Of a DNA stretch of 14,479 nt, positions 9,101 to 12,100 are shown piece by piece. The notes under the pieces are model-generated. The model searched no databases. It had not been told where the DNA came from and saw only the letters and a program-made list of their open reading frames with translations. Made by a program: the position numbers and the translations under genes. Origin of the DNA: Baffinella frigidus (taxonomy: Eukaryota > Cryptophyceae > Cryptomonadales > Baffinellaceae); the NCBI GenBank assembly GCA_026770585.1, contig MU646397.1, positions 137,207 to 151,685 on the forward strand, in the 5' to 3' direction. Position 1 is the first letter of the stretch. The number at the start of each line of letters is the position of its first letter.

Positions 9101-12100
9101 CGGGTTGGCAGCGAGAGAGCTGCTGGAGAGCGACTGTTCTTGTGATGGTAGGACCGCGTCCACCTGCGAACAACACGGTTGACTGATCCAGCTTCTGATA
9201 ATTCCTCTGGCTTCTCGAAGAGCGCTGCGCACCGAGACAAAAGTCGAGAGTGGGACGTCTCAAAGCAAAAGTGGAACCTCCGTTAACTTAAGGTAACGGT
9301 GGATAACACGGTTGACTGATCCAGCTGAGCACGACACGGACTTCGAACCTGCTTCCCTCCTTAAAGACGATTCGGGGTGAGTATTTGATTTGACTACTCC
9401 TTGCCCGTAGGGAATTGGAGCCGTTTGCATAATTTCTGAAGGGAAAGCTCCAGTTCCCCATGGGAGGTATTTAAATGAAATTTAAATATTTAAATTGACT
9501 GTTTACACAAATGCTCGTCGGGATGAGATTGACTGAAGCTTCTTCTCTCCTTGACTGTTTCTCTCCAGCCTGATAGATATCCGGGGAAACCTATTTTCTT
9601 TCATTTGATGGCAATGAAAATTACTACACAGTTCATTCTTACTAGTAATATTGAAGCATTCGTGTAGTAATTTTCATTCGAATCACATGAAAGAAGAATA
9701 GGTTTTCCCGGACAAATAGTGCGTATACATATAAATAGTGCGTATATCCAAAGGCTATCACCATATAGCTATATTATCCAGCGTCGTTGAGCATACGGCG
9801 TTGCCTGCAGCAGCACTCTTCTTCCTTTGTAGAGGGTGCGCGTTCTAACCAGAAAAGCATTCGATTCCAGGGTCCTGTAGCATACAGTATTGACTTCTGT
9901 AGGTCCTGAGTCTCCTGGACCTCTGGGGGGAGGGGGGGTTCGGGTTTCGGGTGTCGGAGTTTCGAGTTTGGGGCATAGGGGTTAAGGTTTAGGGCGTAGG
10001 ATTTAGGGTTTAAGGTTTAGGGTTCGGGGTTTAGGGTTCAGGGTTCAGGGTTTAGGGTTTAGGGTTCAGAGAGGGGTATCGTACCGTCGGAGGGATACCG
10101 ACATCCGAGTCCGCGGCCGCGGCGTCACCCTGTGTTTGTGTGTGTAGGGTTTAGGGTCTGGGGTTTAATATTAACTTCAATTAATCCAATCAAAACAAAA
10201 ACAGGGTTCAATTTAATCTAATCCGGGGGAAACCCTACCACACGGTGGGCTTCGAGGGTTTCGGGACCCCTATATTTAGCGGTAACGTGACCAAATTTGC
10301 ATTAGAAAATCCTTAAAGTCAACTGCCCACAGGATAAGTTGAATTTTGATGAAAGGTCCGTAGTCAACTGTGTGGATCCCTAAACCCGAAACCCGGAGCC
10401 CTCAACGTACCCCCCCCATCACCCCACCCCTAAACCCGAGGGGTGTAGGGCTGACCTTGAACCAGGACTTATCGTAGAGGAAGACCACTTGTGCGTCCTT
10501 GCGCGGCAGCCCGTACGCCCTGCACCCGCCAGGTGAAGCATCAATATAAAAAAAACAATATCCAACAATATCTAATAGTATCAACATCCAGCCATATTTG
10601 ATTTATATAAGGCGCAGGATTAGGGCCCCCAGCGACAAAGGCCTGTGAGCCGCGCTGCACCGAGGCGGAGCAGGGCGCAGGGCGGTCAGCTCCGGGGCTG
10701 CGTGTCCATCCAACCACGCCGCAGGCGCTCTCCCGAGGTCCTTGGCAGAGGAAGACCCCAGCGCCACTCGCGAAAGTTTGAAGCGGGAAAACCCCCAAAT
10801 TTAATTCAAATCAAACCTCAAAAGTGGATTCAAATTCTGGCCAAAGTCAACAAGCAGATGTGACTTATGGACTTTTGAGTACGTTGATTTTTCACGCCCA
10901 TCACCCGGTGCCTCCTGGTGTGAAGAGCTGTCCCGGGGAGCCCCCCCCCCCCCTTTTGACGACGTCTGCGTTGGGGGAGAGGCACACCAGAGGTCGCGCG
11001 CAGCGCTTTGCGTAGCGTGAGCGCGCTGGGGCGCGATGCTCGTCCCAGTGTGCCACTCGTTGCGGGGGAAAGTGATCGAAATCGAACTTTCGGAGAACGC
11101 GCGGGTGGAGGAGCTGAGGTTCCCCCCGCCCCCCCGCCCCTGCCCCCACCCCCCCTGCTGCACTTGTTGTTGATCCTGAGTTTTTGGAGAGGGCCTGCTG
11201 GCTTTCCCGCTAGTCGGAAAACTCCGACTTGAGGCTCGAGCGTAATGAAGAGAAGAGAGCCACTTAGCAGCGACCGAGGACCTTTTCACCTTGAATTCAA
11301 TGTGAAATTCCGGTTAGGTTCCAGGGTAATGGATAAGATACTAGTACAAATAGTTTATATGGACTGTATCCGTGAAGCCCCGGGTGGCTGCTTAGTGGAA
11401 GGGCGAAAGGAGAAGGGGTGTACGAGATGGTCTTGCGCCCGTCGAGCCCGCGCTCCGGCTCCCATTCGCACATCAACACCTGACGCCAAGCTTTGACCAT
11501 TATGACGCCGAGTATAGACCATTACGGATATCAACACCTGCCTACAAGCGTCGACCGTTCTGACTCCAAGCATAGACCATTACGGATGTATCGACACCTG
11601 ACTCCAAGCGTTGAACACTACTTGAATTACACCATCAATTCACGCGGTAGTTGGGGGAGGTTGAAGTAGGCGCCAGTCCACACGGTGAAATTGATATCAA
11701 CGTGCCCACCAGGCGCCCCCCCCCACGCATTCGCTTCGGGGGTTATGTTGGAGCGCCTGATTCGTGTTGGGGTTCAATGTTCAATGGTGGGGTGCTGAGG
11801 CTGAGGGGGGGCAGGGTGCGCGCGGCGCAGCAGGGTGCGCAGCTTCAGCAGCCGGATGCGCCAGAGTGTCCTGTTGCAGTTCGGCAGAGGAATGCCGCAG
11901 CGTAGATGTCCCTGACTCAATCGGGTTGGCCGACTATTCTCAAGTTGACATGCTGGGTTTGCGGTACAAATTCGTCAACTTTGAAGCGGGTGGGAACAGG
12001 GGGAGGGGGGGGTGCAGCAGCGTGGTGCACGGACTCGCGTGCTGGGGGCGTGCTGCGCTCAGGGTGGAGGAGGGAGGACGGGGAAAGGGTGGCGAGCGCC

